From positions 250,001 through 314,000 of the forward strand of contig NC_087068.1 of assembly GCF_963678635.1 (NCBI RefSeq): 64,000 nt of DNA, read 5' to 3'. Origin of the DNA: Symsagittifera roscoffensis. Its lineage: Eukaryota > Xenacoelomorpha > Acoela > Convolutidae. Of this stretch, positions 22,348 through 30,972 are shown in pieces. Position numbers and translations under genes: made by a program. How positions within the stretch are numbered: the first letter of the stretch is position 1; the number at the start of each line of letters is the position of its first letter. The notes under the pieces are model-generated. The model saw only the letters and a list, made by a program, of their open reading frames with translations. It did no database searches and was not told the DNA's origin.

Positions 22348-23081
22348 CGTGGGCTAAAAAAATTATTATTTTGAGACTGAAAAGCGGTGGTATGGGGTTG
22401 TTCTATAATTTGTTCATAAGTATTTTCATCTTGTGAGTGGTGTGGCATTATATGTTGGATGGGACTTTGTGATATGGTTGGTCTAAAATTATTATGTGTT
22501 ATGGCTAAATTTCGAAAATTACGTGGGACTAGGGATAATGGATGGTTATGTGGTAGGGGTGGTAACTGTGGTGCTGTTGGTGTTGTGTCTGCATTGTTAT
22601 GTTCTTCGTCGTATGTGTTCTGTCTTGTTGCTATTTTTGTGTTATATTCTTTTATTTGTGCGTCTAAAAGAATTTTGTTTATAGATGTAGAAAATATTCC
22701 AAAAAATCCTGCAAATAGTATGCGTGCTACACTTGCTTGTCTATTGACTTGTGTGTGTATAGCACATGTGTTATAGATTCCTTTTAAGAGTGAAAAAAGA
22801 AATCCAATAAAGTTAAACATTGCGTATAAAATAGTCAGTTTTTCTAAGATGTAGTAGGGCCATCCTAGAAAATCAAGAATTTCATTCTTGAGTGTAACAA
22901 AGCTAAAAATATTGATAGGTGATATATCTTGGGGACGGTATTTTTCACCGTTTAGATATATATAATCTTTAATGTCATTAAAATATCCGCTATAGTCTTG
23001 CGTATAGATGTCTGCAAATCCTGCGGTTTCGGCAAGTTTGCGTAAGTTTTGGTCAATTGATTGTCTTTGTAATGTGTCCAT
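22344..23081 (-). CDS. env: Glycoprotein C-terminal part: stem, membrane span and tail
   Basis: 245 codons from an internal ATG. The frame is open further upstream and is the continuation of the glycoprotein in a shifted frame (the shift lies near 23140). Residues 1-70 look like the membrane-proximal stem. About 82-104 (KLTILYAMFNFIGFLFSLL) form the membrane span. The rest is a long Asn/His/Pro-rich cytoplasmic tail. The first ATG here is probably not a natural start. It ends in ATGA overlapping the next gene. Confidence 0.75.
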   Translation of the reverse strand: MDTLQRQSIDQNLRKLAETAGFADIYTQDYSGYFNDIKDYIYLNGEKYRPQDISPINIFSFVTLKNEILDFLGWPYYILEKLTILYAMFNFIGFLFSLLKGIYNTCAIHTQVNRQASVARILFAGFFGIFSTSINKILLDAQIKEYNTKIATRQNTYDEEHNNADTTPTAPQLPPLPHNHPLSLVPRNFRNLAITHNNFRPTISQSPIQHIMPHHSQDENTYEQIIEQPHTTAFQSQNNNFFSPR

Positions 23082-23089
23082 TTGTGTTA

Positions 23090-23398
23090 ATAATTCCTGG
23101 AATTTGTTGTGTTCTAATGTGATGTTGAATATCTGATTTTGAGTATATTTCCTATTGATTGTAAGTCTATATTTGGGTTTCGAGCGATAGCGCGAATGCT
23201 TTCTGGTGAAAATTTTTTGAGTGATTGCATTAATGTGGGATATGGGGTGAGAAGGTAATATTTATCTTCATCAGGGTTTAGTTGTACTACGTTGTGGCTA
23301 TTTTCTGATCCACATGGAACTGCGGTATCCCAGAAATAGGTTCTTCGTGAAAGTGTGTCAACGAAATGTACTTTATTCTTATAAAAGATAGGGATTCT
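23090..23398 (-). pseudogene. env: Middle section of the glycoprotein, between two lesions
   Basis: Downstream of the TAA at 23399-23401 the same frame stays open to a TAG near 23094 and reads as the continuation of the ectodomain. A one-base frame change near 23135-23145 is needed to reach the frame of the stem and membrane part. Without recoding, this section is untranslated in the present copy. Confidence 0.6.
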
Positions 23399-24961
23399 TT
23401 AATAGCATCGTTTATCTTCAAAAACGTATAGTGGTGATACTTTTTTAGTACAAGTATAAAACCATAAGATGTTTCCTTCATAGTCTAAAAAATTTGATCT
23501 ATTTCCTGATAGTAAATATCCTGCATAGGGTATTTTTAATACTGCTAGTGCAAGTGATTGTAATATTTGTGTTCTTTCTAATTCGCATAGTTGGTGTAAT
23601 GTTTCTAATTCGGAGAGTGACATTTCTTGAAAAATTCGGCTAATCATGTAGTCTAGTTTCATATCTAAGTGAATATCATAGTGGATATTACCAAAATATG
23701 TATTATTCATTAGTGATAGTTCTTGTAAACGTGTGCTTTGATCGTCTTGGGGCTTTAAATGTCCACCAGGTTGACCTGTATTCTTTTGAAAATTAACTGG
23801 TATATATGATGTTCCTTCGTTTAGGGGATGACTTGTGGCGTATGGGTCGACTTTTATTTTTCCAGTGGTCATGTCGAATCCATTTTCGTATTCAACTAAT
23901 ATTTCAGAGTATTGTGTTTTGTGAAGTGGGTTTCTGTATTTACATGCAAGTTCTGTTTCTTGATATATTTGAAAACGTGTTAATTTATTTTCTATATTAT
24001 GAATGTTTCGAAAATTAGAACTTATTTTTCGTAATGGATTTACTTGTTCATATGGTATTGATTGTATAGAATATTTTTCGTGAAATTTTATCATACGAGC
24101 GTGTATTTTTGCTACTTGAAATGTTGTACATGTGTCTTCGGGGAACCAAACAATTGTTGCTTGTGTTCTGGTTGTAGGGTCGCAATAACCTTGGTCGTTT
24201 TTACAAGGTAATCTAATTCCTTGATAAATCATTGTGTTGTCTGATAAATCTCGTGTGAGTTGTATTTTTTCGAGTTGTATTTTCCAATCGAAAAACATTA
24301 TTTCTTGGTATCCTTTATTTTTTGTGTCTGCTTTGCAGTTTGATGGGTCATTTATACCAATGTGTGGTATCCAGTGTTTATCGTGCATGTCATAGGTTAA
24401 TCGTCCGTGTGCGCCGTTGTATGGGTATTTTTCATCTAATTTTATATGTCCTTGATATCTTTCAAGTTCTGCTTGATGTACAGAATCTGAAAAAACTTGG
24501 AAATATACTAAATTTCTATCTGTGTTTTTATTTTTTGTGATGTTTAGTCGGAGTAACTCGTTTTTACAATCTTCGGGATTGAGATGTAAAAGTCGTTCTA
24601 TATTACTCTGGTAGAATGATTCATGGTCAAGTCGGTTTTTATTTCCGTTTGAGACTTGTGAACAATGTACTTTCTTTTCAGAAAATGTTGCTGTGAGTTT
24701 ATATCCTATAACTGTAGTTGCTCGGGCTTTTGAATAAAGTGTTGCTATTACATTTGTAGTTTCTATGGCTTGGGGTTCTGTTTCGCACTGTGATACTTGA
24801 TTTATTGCATACTTGTGTAGTGTTTTTTGTTCGTTTTCTTCACAATCGTAATGTGTTACTAATAAATCTTGGGGTCCTGTGCGGGGAGAAGGGTTTATGT
24901 TTTGATTTGAGATTACTAGAAAAAGGAGTTGGAGAAAAATTAATAATTTTAGAATATACAT
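23399..24961 (-). CDS. env: Class III (gB-like), chuvirid-type envelope glycoprotein, ectodomain
   Basis: 520 codons. The N-terminus MYILKLLIFLQLLFLVIS is a clear signal peptide. The ectodomain is Cys-containing with several N-x-S/T sites. The last 60 residues (around LAGYLLSG-like KIPYAGYLLSGN, and TCTKKVSPLYVFEDKRC) have the pattern I associate with chuvirid glycoproteins, a gB-related fusion family known from jingchuviruses and as captured genes in LTR retroelements. An in-frame TAA at 23399-23401 ends it. The same frame continues with glycoprotein-like sequence to about 23140, where the frame shifts, so the gene is split in two here. The ATG overlaps the end of the preceding ORF by 13 nt. 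Family assignment is from memory of the pattern, not a search. Confidence 0.75.
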   Translation of the reverse strand: MYILKLLIFLQLLFLVISNQNINPSPRTGPQDLLVTHYDCEENEQKTLHKYAINQVSQCETEPQAIETTNVIATLYSKARATTVIGYKLTATFSEKKVHCSQVSNGNKNRLDHESFYQSNIERLLHLNPEDCKNELLRLNITKNKNTDRNLVYFQVFSDSVHQAELERYQGHIKLDEKYPYNGAHGRLTYDMHDKHWIPHIGINDPSNCKADTKNKGYQEIMFFDWKIQLEKIQLTRDLSDNTMIYQGIRLPCKNDQGYCDPTTRTQATIVWFPEDTCTTFQVAKIHARMIKFHEKYSIQSIPYEQVNPLRKISSNFRNIHNIENKLTRFQIYQETELACKYRNPLHKTQYSEILVEYENGFDMTTGKIKVDPYATSHPLNEGTSYIPVNFQKNTGQPGGHLKPQDDQSTRLQELSLMNNTYFGNIHYDIHLDMKLDYMISRIFQEMSLSELETLHQLCELERTQILQSLALAVLKIPYAGYLLSGNRSNFLDYEGNILWFYTCTKKVSPLYVFEDKRCY

Positions 24962-26082
24962 GTGTATGATAATCCTGAGTATGGGTTATAAAATGTGATG
25001 TAACCAATTGTCTTTTTGGTATATCTGTCGTATTTATATATTACTTCAGTGGTTATAAATGGTGGTGGTAGTGATTGGGCTGTTATGTTTGGTGGGTTTA
25101 ATGGGTAGGGATGTTGAGTAATGTTGTTTAATTTAACTGTGATTTCAAACTTTAATTGTAAACTGTTTTGTTGGAGTATTTGGATATTGTGATCACGGAT
25201 ATCGTCGTGAATGTCTTGTCGGTATTGTAATCTATTAAGTGCCCAGTTGTGAAGGCGATTACTTTCTAGATGTTGTCCAAATAATGGTGGAGGGGCTGTA
25301 AATGTATTCCAATCTAGTCTTAAAGGGATATTTGTTGATGATTGTTCTCGATATCTGGCGTCGAGATTATTTGGAAAATTTAAGTTAAAAGGTGGTGGTG
25401 AAATCTGGCTTATTGATGATGTTGATGGTAGTGATAATGTTTCTGGTAGTGATGAGGATGTTGTTGTATCCGTAGAAATATCTATTGGATCATTGACTAA
25501 ATTTAATTCACCTTGTGTAAATGAATGTGTTGTCCAATATGGTAGTCGTGATGCCTGGTTTGGGGGGTTAAAGGGATTTTCACGTATTTGTTCAGATGTT
25601 GGTGTTGAACCTAAGTAATCTGATGGTAGGCTTGAGGTGCTACGTTGTGAAAGAAGCGTAGGGGTTTCTGGTAATGTACCAATGGGGTTTTCTGGAGTGT
25701 TTTGTGATGGGGATTGAGGTATGTCAAAATGAACTCGGGGAGTTTGAAAATTTCTGTTTCGTCGAGGATGTATAATTTGTCTATTTATTTCGACTGTATT
25801 TTGGTTTTGACTAGGATTTCTTATTTTACTTAATTCTTGTGGTAGTGTTGGGTATAAGTTATATGTTGGTTCGCTTAGAGGTGCTTGTCGTTGAACTGGT
25901 TCTAGTGGTTCTGATAAACGAGCGTGTCGTTCTTCAAAAGTGTATGGGTTATCTTGAAAGGAAATTCGTGTAGATGTTTGAGGATTATGGGTAGTTGAAG
26001 GTGTTGTTGGGTTATCTTGGGATGATGTCGGTGAAGACTGACTTTGTGACTTTTGGGTAGCAATTTTTGATAGCTTTTTGGT
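24949..26082 (-). CDS. 377-codon ORF without any methionine, Pro/Ser/Thr-rich
   Basis: The frame is open from just after a TAG at 26083-26085 to a TAA at 24949-24951, and contains no ATG at all. The first two thirds are rich in Ser, Thr, Pro, Gln and Asn (for example SSPTSSQDNPTTPSTTHNP). The last third is more structured (NRLHNWALNRLQYRQDIHDD) and ends GLSYTCIF. The length and steady composition argue that it is real. With no start codon it must be reached by splicing, reinitiation at a non-ATG codon or frameshift; the AG at its left limit could be an acceptor. Its end overlaps the glycoprotein ATG. I do not recognise it. Confidence 0.6.
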   Translation of the reverse strand, partial: TKKLSKIATQKSQSQSSPTSSQDNPTTPSTTHNPQTSTRISFQDNPYTFEERHARLSEPLEPVQRQAPLSEPTYNLYPTLPQELSKIRNPSQNQNTVEINRQIIHPRRNRNFQTPRVHFDIPQSPSQNTPENPIGTLPETPTLLSQRSTSSLPSDYLGSTPTSEQIRENPFNPPNQASRLPYWTTHSFTQGELNLVNDPIDISTDTTTSSSLPETLSLPSTSSISQISPPPFNLNFPNNLDARYREQSSTNIPLRLDWNTFTAPPPLFGQHLESNRLHNWALNRLQYRQDIHDDIRDHNIQILQQNSLQLKFEITVKLNNITQHPYPLNPPNITAQSLPPPFITTEVIYKYDRYTKKTIGYITFYNPYSGLSYTCIF

Positions 26083-26102
26083 CTATTCTTTTAGTGAAAA
26101 AG

Positions 26103-26279
26103 TTAATGTTTATTATAGTATTCTTCTAAGAAAAGAATTAGGAGGGTTGTTGCTAGAGCGAATGTGATGATTGCTTTCTTTATACATTTGCATATGGTCA
26201 AAATGAGGGATGATAGAAATGTTATGAAAATTACAAATAGTAGAAAAATATCAGTTCTACTGAAAATAGTTCGTATCAT
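26103..26279 (-). CDS. 58-aa two-span membrane ORF
   Basis: An ATG at 26279 gives MIRTIFSRTD, a first hydrophobic span (IFLLFVIFITFLSSLILTI), a short polar turn (CKCIKKA), a second span (IITFALATTLLILFL) and EEYYNKH. The hairpin layout is that of small viral ion-channel or SH-type proteins, which is only an analogy. It sits between another hydrophobic ORF and the methionine-free ORF. An acceptor-like TTTTCAG (26260-26266) lies inside its start, in frame with a possible donor in the ORF upstream. Confidence 0.5.
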   Translation of the reverse strand: MIRTIFSRTDIFLLFVIFITFLSSLILTICKCIKKAIITFALATTLLILFLEEYYNKH

Positions 26280-26290
26280 TTAGACAAGTT

Positions 26291-26506
26291 TTATAAATCG
26301 TACCTGTGGATATAATCAAGGGTTTTTGAAAGTTGGAGAAATAGTTCGAATATAGTGTAGAAAATTAAAAAAATATTACAAAAAATGATTAAGAATATTA
26401 GAAAAGATTCAAGGATATCAAAAAGAAATATTATGAAAGTTTCAAGTATCGTAAAAAATTGTTTGAGGTTTGTGATAATTTTAGTGACTGTTTGATAGAA
26501 GAGCAT
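26291..26506 (-). CDS. 71-aa hydrophobic ORF
   Basis: The ATG is at 26506. After MLFYQTVTKIITNLKQFF comes a long Phe/Ile/Leu-rich region (residues 20-58) that could form one or two spans, then SKTLDYIHRYDL. A good donor, CACAG/GTACGA, lies at 26304/26303. Splicing to TTTTCAG at 26260 would remove 44 nt and continue in the frame of the next membrane ORF. The AT-richness weakens the case that it is coding. Confidence 0.4.
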   Translation of the reverse strand: MLFYQTVTKIITNLKQFFTILETFIIFLFDILESFLIFLIIFCNIFLIFYTIFELFLQLSKTLDYIHRYDL

Positions 26507-27099
26507 TTAAGAAATGGCTTCGTGATCGAATATTTTTTGTTGTTTGGGGCAATTTTCAAGTGTGGTCGGATTATTTATTAGTTTTTTGACAAGTGGGTTG
26601 AGTTTTGTAAAAAATTGTTGGGGGCAATTTTTATGGTGATCGGGAGGTCTTCTTTGTCTTTATTTTCATTTGTCAAATGATCTGGGGTATTTTTGAGATT
26701 TTTATACTTTAGGCTAAATAAAATGGTCGTTCTTTTACTTTAGGCTAATTTAACATATTTGTTTGGGGGATATTTCAGGTCTGAGTTGGGGAAATATTGT
26801 TGATCTTTGGTTTATTAGATAAGGGAGGGTTATGATATTATGGTGATATTTATTTTAGTTGTCAAGTTGGAGTGGTTTGCTTATTTTTGACCTGGAGGTC
26901 GTAGAGTTATAGTTATAGATATGCCTGGAGTTTAATATTTTTCGTCTAGTTGGTTTGTGTTAAAGTTATAGAAGGTGACGGATTGGATGAATCCTATTGG
27001 CTAATTTTGAACTAGAATCGCTGCGTGTTTGTCAGCATGTTATCTTGAAAATTGAAAGTGTAAAATGTTTCAGAGGTGCAAAGATTATTAAAAGTAGAA
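26507..27099. other. Gap between integrase and the membrane ORFs
   Basis: About 590 bp with no ORF worth naming on either strand. As the segment between pol and the late genes it may hold splice acceptors or promoter signals, but I see none clear enough to call. Confidence 0.4.
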
Positions 27100-28137
27100 T
27101 TAAGGTTGTTTTTGAAATTCAACTTTCTTTAATATTTTAGATTGTGGGATGAATACTTTATAATTTTTACGTGGTTGATTTCTAAGTCGTGAAGACTCTC
27201 TATGTTCTGATTTGTCTATTTGTTCTTGGGGTATTATTTGTTCTGTCATTTTTCTATTTTTTCTTTCTTTTTGAGATGTATTTTGATCGAGATTTTTTGT
27301 ATTGTTTTTTGTGGTGTTTGATTTTGTATTTTGATTTCCGAGGTGAATATCATTTTGTTCCTTTGTTATGTTGTCCGTATGTGGGTCATTTTGAATAACT
27401 TTTAAACCTGTAAAAGAATATAATTGAGTTAGTTCGCGGAGTGCGTATTCTTTTGGATAATAAGGTAATAGGTTATTTCGGTGTTGAACGATTTCTTTTT
27501 TATCTGAGTCGGTGATTTTATATGTGACATCAGTGGGTTTTGCAATTATTTGGTATGGTCCTTTACGAAGGGGTTGTAACTTTTTTGAAATTCCTTTTTG
27601 AGTATTAAAATTGGGTATTAAAACAAATGTTCCAATTTTTAAATCGGAGGCTGGTGTAAAGCGTGAATTTATTTGTTCATTAATATTTTGCCTTTGTAAC
27701 AACTTTTTTGTTACCTTTTGGTAAATTTCATTGTGTTTTTTATCTCTGTTTAAAATCCATTCGGTGTGTGTACCGGAGGCTAATTTAAGAATTTGTGGGT
27801 GATGAAAATGATCTTCATCGTGTGTATGTAATGGTAGGTTATAACAAATTGAGTCTTTATTTGGTTGACAATAACCTTGTGCGTTTTTATGAGAGTTTGC
27901 TGTAAACATTATTGGTTTGCGTGGCTTTTGGTTAAAAACCATTTCATATGGTGACATTCCTAAAGTTGTCGTGATTTGTGAATTATATGCTAAGGGAAAT
28001 AGTTTTACATCTGCTGACCATTCGGTATATCTTGTATCATTTCCATTGATGATACATCTGAGATATTCTTGTAATGAACGGTTCATACCTTCGACTAAGC
28101 CGTTTGTCCAAGGTGCGTGAGATGTACGTGGTTTGTG
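27100..28137 (-). CDS. pol: Integrase C-terminal part (third catalytic acid, GPY/F tail)
   Basis: The open frame follows directly on the TAA at 28138-28140. It begins with the catalytic-helix region: NGLVEGMNRS carries the glutamate that completes the D,D-35-E triad, two codons before the first ATG (28086). Later, PLRKGPYQII is the GPY/F motif typical of Ty3/gypsy and gammaretroviral integrases. It ends in a Lys/Arg/Asn-rich tail (last about 90 residues). It is separated from the rest of the core only by that stop codon. Confidence 0.9.
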   Translation of the reverse strand, partial: HKPRTSHAPWTNGLVEGMNRSLQEYLRCIINGNDTRYTEWSADVKLFPLAYNSQITTTLGMSPYEMVFNQKPRKPIMFTANSHKNAQGYCQPNKDSICYNLPLHTHDEDHFHHPQILKLASGTHTEWILNRDKKHNEIYQKVTKKLLQRQNINEQINSRFTPASDLKIGTFVLIPNFNTQKGISKKLQPLRKGPYQIIAKPTDVTYKITDSDKKEIVQHRNNLLPYYPKEYALRELTQLYSFTGLKVIQNDPHTDNITKEQNDIHLGNQNTKSNTTKNNTKNLDQNTSQKERKNRKMTEQIIPQEQIDKSEHRESSRLRNQPRKNYKVFIPQSKILKKVEFQKQP

Positions 28138-28407
28138 TTAAATGTTATATAAATGACATAGTGTGATGATTTCATTATTTATGAATTCTGTACCGTTGTC
28201 TGTAACTAAAATTTCTGGTAGTCCGAACTTTGCTATCCAGTGTTCATAGAGTGTTGTGTAAGCGTAATAAGCGTTACAATGTGGTACTGGGTTAAGTGCT
28301 ACATAATGTGTAAATGCGTCAACAATTACCATAATGTAGGAGTTTCCTTCGGATGAAGGTGAAATTGGTCCTTTGGTATCAAATGAGATACGATGATTAA
28401 AGTACAA
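28138..28407 (-). CDS. pol: Integrase catalytic core, first two acidic residues
   Basis: 89 codons. RISFDTKGP supplies the first catalytic Asp (residue 10 here) and EILVTDNGTEF the second (residue 70), the usual rve-family spacing. It is terminated by TAA at 28138-28140 just before the segment with the catalytic Glu. The frame is also open upstream to a stop near 28451, with a frame change needed around 28436-28450 to join the zinc-finger part. Confidence 0.9.
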   Translation of the reverse strand: MYFNHRISFDTKGPISPSSEGNSYIMVIVDAFTHYVALNPVPHCNAYYAYTTLYEHWIAKFGLPEILVTDNGTEFINNEIITLCHLYNI

Positions 28408-28485
28408 ACTTTGTCCTTTAAAATCTTGTTTTTGTGCTATTTGTTTTTGATTTGGGTAAGGTTATTTAGTTGACATACTATACAG

Positions 28486-28857
28486 TCATTGCATAGTACT
28501 TTTATCCAAATTGGTGCATTTGGGAAATAAAAGTTTTGTACAAAATTTGAATATGTTTTTTCTGATCCAGTGTCCTTTAATATTTTGTGTATGTGAAATA
28601 TTAAAAGCTATAAGAATCATACTTAAAGGGAGACAGGGAACTGTAGATTCATTTAGTTTGTATTCTAGAAGGTCTGTGTTTTCGTTAATTGTTGTATTAT
28701 TGAATTTTCGAAAATATCGGAGGAGTGTTTTGTTTCCTAGAATAGTTGAATCTGCTTTGATAGGTTTAGTTTTATATTTGTGCCATGATTTCAGTTGTCG
28801 AATTACTGGGTCAAGGTTTTGATATTGTTTCTGTTGGGGGGAGAAAAATGTTTTCAA
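28486..28857 (-). CDS. pol: Integrase N-terminal part (zinc-finger region), frame-broken
   Basis: This frame overlaps the end of the RT-RNase H frame near a run of six Gs (28836-28841), where a one-base difference would link them. It contains the two histidines of the HHCC finger (around SHTQNIKGH). The paired cysteines lie just downstream but in another frame, because of an extra base in the A-run at about 28542-28545. It therefore ends prematurely at 28486. Both breaks are at homopolymers. Confidence 0.75.
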   Translation of the reverse strand: MKTFFSPQQKQYQNLDPVIRQLKSWHKYKTKPIKADSTILGNKTLLRYFRKFNNTTINENTDLLEYKLNESTVPCLPLSMILIAFNISHTQNIKGHWIRKNIFKFCTKLLFPKCTNLDKSTMQ

Positions 28858-30739
28858 TTTCTAATTTAGATAAGGGTATTGTGTCAAGTGGGTCATGGAG
28901 GTCAAAAATTTGATTTATTGTGTATTTTGAATCGTTTGTTTGTGGTCCTGATAAGTTTATTTTATCAGTTAAATTTTCTTTTTCAATTAGTGGAAAATGG
29001 TCTTTTTTAGGCAGGTGTTGTTTTATTCTTTTTTGTTGGGTGTTATTTTTTATCCATTGTGAATATGGGATTGGTTTAAAAGTTGATGTTCCAAGTAGAT
29101 CAACTTCATAGTGATTATTTTGACAATCTAAATAAAGTGGGAAATGTTGTAAATTATTTATTTGTGATTGTTCAACGTCAGTTTTTACTGCATATTTGCA
29201 TTCCAATCGGGGTGATGTTTCATTTTCTGCAAGGTAGAATTTTATGTTTTTGGGTATTTCGACTGTGGTTTTACGTGTGAGTAATTCAGGTGGCGTATTT
29301 CGACTTAAGGTGTCTGGTAATGCAAGATTTTTTCCTGCGGTCCAAACTATATGTAAGTTTGGGAATTTCATTAAAATGAGTTGAAATCTATAAACTCGGT
29401 GGTTTGGATTAGACTTTTGTGTAAAAAGAAAGATGATTGGTTTATGGTCTGTGAATAGAACTGTGGGATGTTTTGATCCAAGTATCAGAAATTCATATTC
29501 TGTTAGTGTATATATTATGGCTGTACATTCTCTCATTAGAGTTGAGAGTCGTAGCTCTGCTTGAGTGAATAATCGAGAATTTGCTGATATGAGGTTCATT
29601 TTATTTGTACTATTATGTGATTGTAATAATGCTGCGCCGATGCCAAATATCGAAGCATCGCACATTGCATAAAATGGTTGATTTGAATCTGGAATTGTGT
29701 TTGAAATTTGTTCAGTTAGAAGTTTTTTAATTTCTTCAAATCGTGCTTGATGTTCTGTATTCCATTCAAAATTATTTTGTTGTCTAAGTATGTTATAGAA
29801 TGGTCGTAGATATAATTGCATTTTATAAACATATTTGCTTAAAAAGTTTAACATTCCAAGGAATTCTTGGATTTTCTTTTTATTTGTTGGTGGTTGGAGT
29901 TTTTGAATAGCGTCTATACGTGATTTCAATGGAGTTATTGTTTTTCTTTCTATATTATGTCCTAAGAATTTAACTTTTGTCAAAAAGAAGTGTGATTTAT
30001 CGGGGGCGGCCTTCAGATTTTCGTTCTGAAGTATTTGGTGATATTGTTCTAAAACATTGAACATTTCCTCTTTTGTCTGTGATTGCATAAAAACATCGTC
30101 TAAATAGGTGATTGCATTTTTCTTGAGAATTAGTGGTCGAAAAATTTTGCTCATAAAAGCTGAAAATGCTGCTGGTCCTATGGATATTTCATAGAATAAG
30201 CGGTTGAATTCGTATTGTTGGTTTCCAATAACAAATTGTGTTAAGCGTCGTGATTGTTCATCTAATGGCATTTGATTATATGCACTATTCATATCGGCGG
30301 TGGTAAAGTATTTTCCGTTTATTTTTGTTAAAATAACTTGTATTGGTTCAATGGGCCAATTACACTTTGATTCATCTATGAGTGAGTTGAGGTATCTAGC
30401 ATCGAGAACAATTTTTAATGATTCTCCTTTGGCTAGAATGATAACAGGGTTGATAAATGTGTTGCCTTTTGGTTGTTCCTCTTTGTTTACTGGTGATATA
30501 ATGTTGTATTGTTCTAAAATGTCGAGTAATCTGTTCACTTTATCGTGTAAGTGAATTGGTACTTTACTTGCTCTTTGTTTTTTGAAAACTGCGTCTGGTT
30601 TTAATGGGAGATGTAGTGATGAGCTGATTTTGCCAACATCAAAGTTGGATGTTGCATAGACTGATGAATATTTAATTAGCTGTTTTGCTAGTTTTTCAAA
30701 TTCGTCTTGTGTTATTTGTGAATGTTGGAAATTAAACAT
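28811..30739 (-). CDS. pol: Reverse transcriptase and RNase H (Ty3/gypsy)
   Basis: 642 codons from ATG 30739; the frame is open upstream to about 30911. RT: the first catalytic Asp is D149 (TADMNSAYNQ), and YLDD is at 212-215. The thumb and connection follow (FLGHNIE, EFLGMLNFLSKYV). RNase H: D360 (MCDASIFGIG), E403 (MRECTAI) and D430 (FTDHKPI) are all present. The motif order and the FLG.LNF block are those of Ty3/gypsy RT. An unusually long spacer of about 160 residues follows RNase H before the integrase. The frame ends near the G-run at 28836-28841, past which the integrase continues in another frame. Confidence 0.97.
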   Translation of the reverse strand: MFNFQHSQITQDEFEKLAKQLIKYSSVYATSNFDVGKISSSLHLPLKPDAVFKKQRASKVPIHLHDKVNRLLDILEQYNIISPVNKEEQPKGNTFINPVIILAKGESLKIVLDARYLNSLIDESKCNWPIEPIQVILTKINGKYFTTADMNSAYNQMPLDEQSRRLTQFVIGNQQYEFNRLFYEISIGPAAFSAFMSKIFRPLILKKNAITYLDDVFMQSQTKEEMFNVLEQYHQILQNENLKAAPDKSHFFLTKVKFLGHNIERKTITPLKSRIDAIQKLQPPTNKKKIQEFLGMLNFLSKYVYKMQLYLRPFYNILRQQNNFEWNTEHQARFEEIKKLLTEQISNTIPDSNQPFYAMCDASIFGIGAALLQSHNSTNKMNLISANSRLFTQAELRLSTLMRECTAIIYTLTEYEFLILGSKHPTVLFTDHKPIIFLFTQKSNPNHRVYRFQLILMKFPNLHIVWTAGKNLALPDTLSRNTPPELLTRKTTVEIPKNIKFYLAENETSPRLECKYAVKTDVEQSQINNLQHFPLYLDCQNNHYEVDLLGTSTFKPIPYSQWIKNNTQQKRIKQHLPKKDHFPLIEKENLTDKINLSGPQTNDSKYTINQIFDLHDPLDTIPLSKLEIENIFLPPTETISKP

Positions 30740-30972
30740 TGTTAAAAATTTCTGTTGACTCTCTGTGTAGTTACTTATGTTGAATGTAGGTTTGAAATAT
30801 GGGGTTTTTGTGAAATAATCCGTATTTCTGTTTTCGTTACTTATTATACTATTTATAGATAATTCTTCATTAAGAATTGTGGATTGGCAAATATCTAGTA
30901 TTGGAGTATATTATTTACACGATATGCTTTTTCGTGTATTGGTGATATTGTAGCGTTGGTTTCGCAATAGCC

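Noticed and set aside
23287-23481. 64-codon minus-strand ORF overlapping the env stop
   Set aside because: It is a different frame over the glycoprotein coding sequence; the env frame on both sides of the TAA has the family pattern, this one does not.
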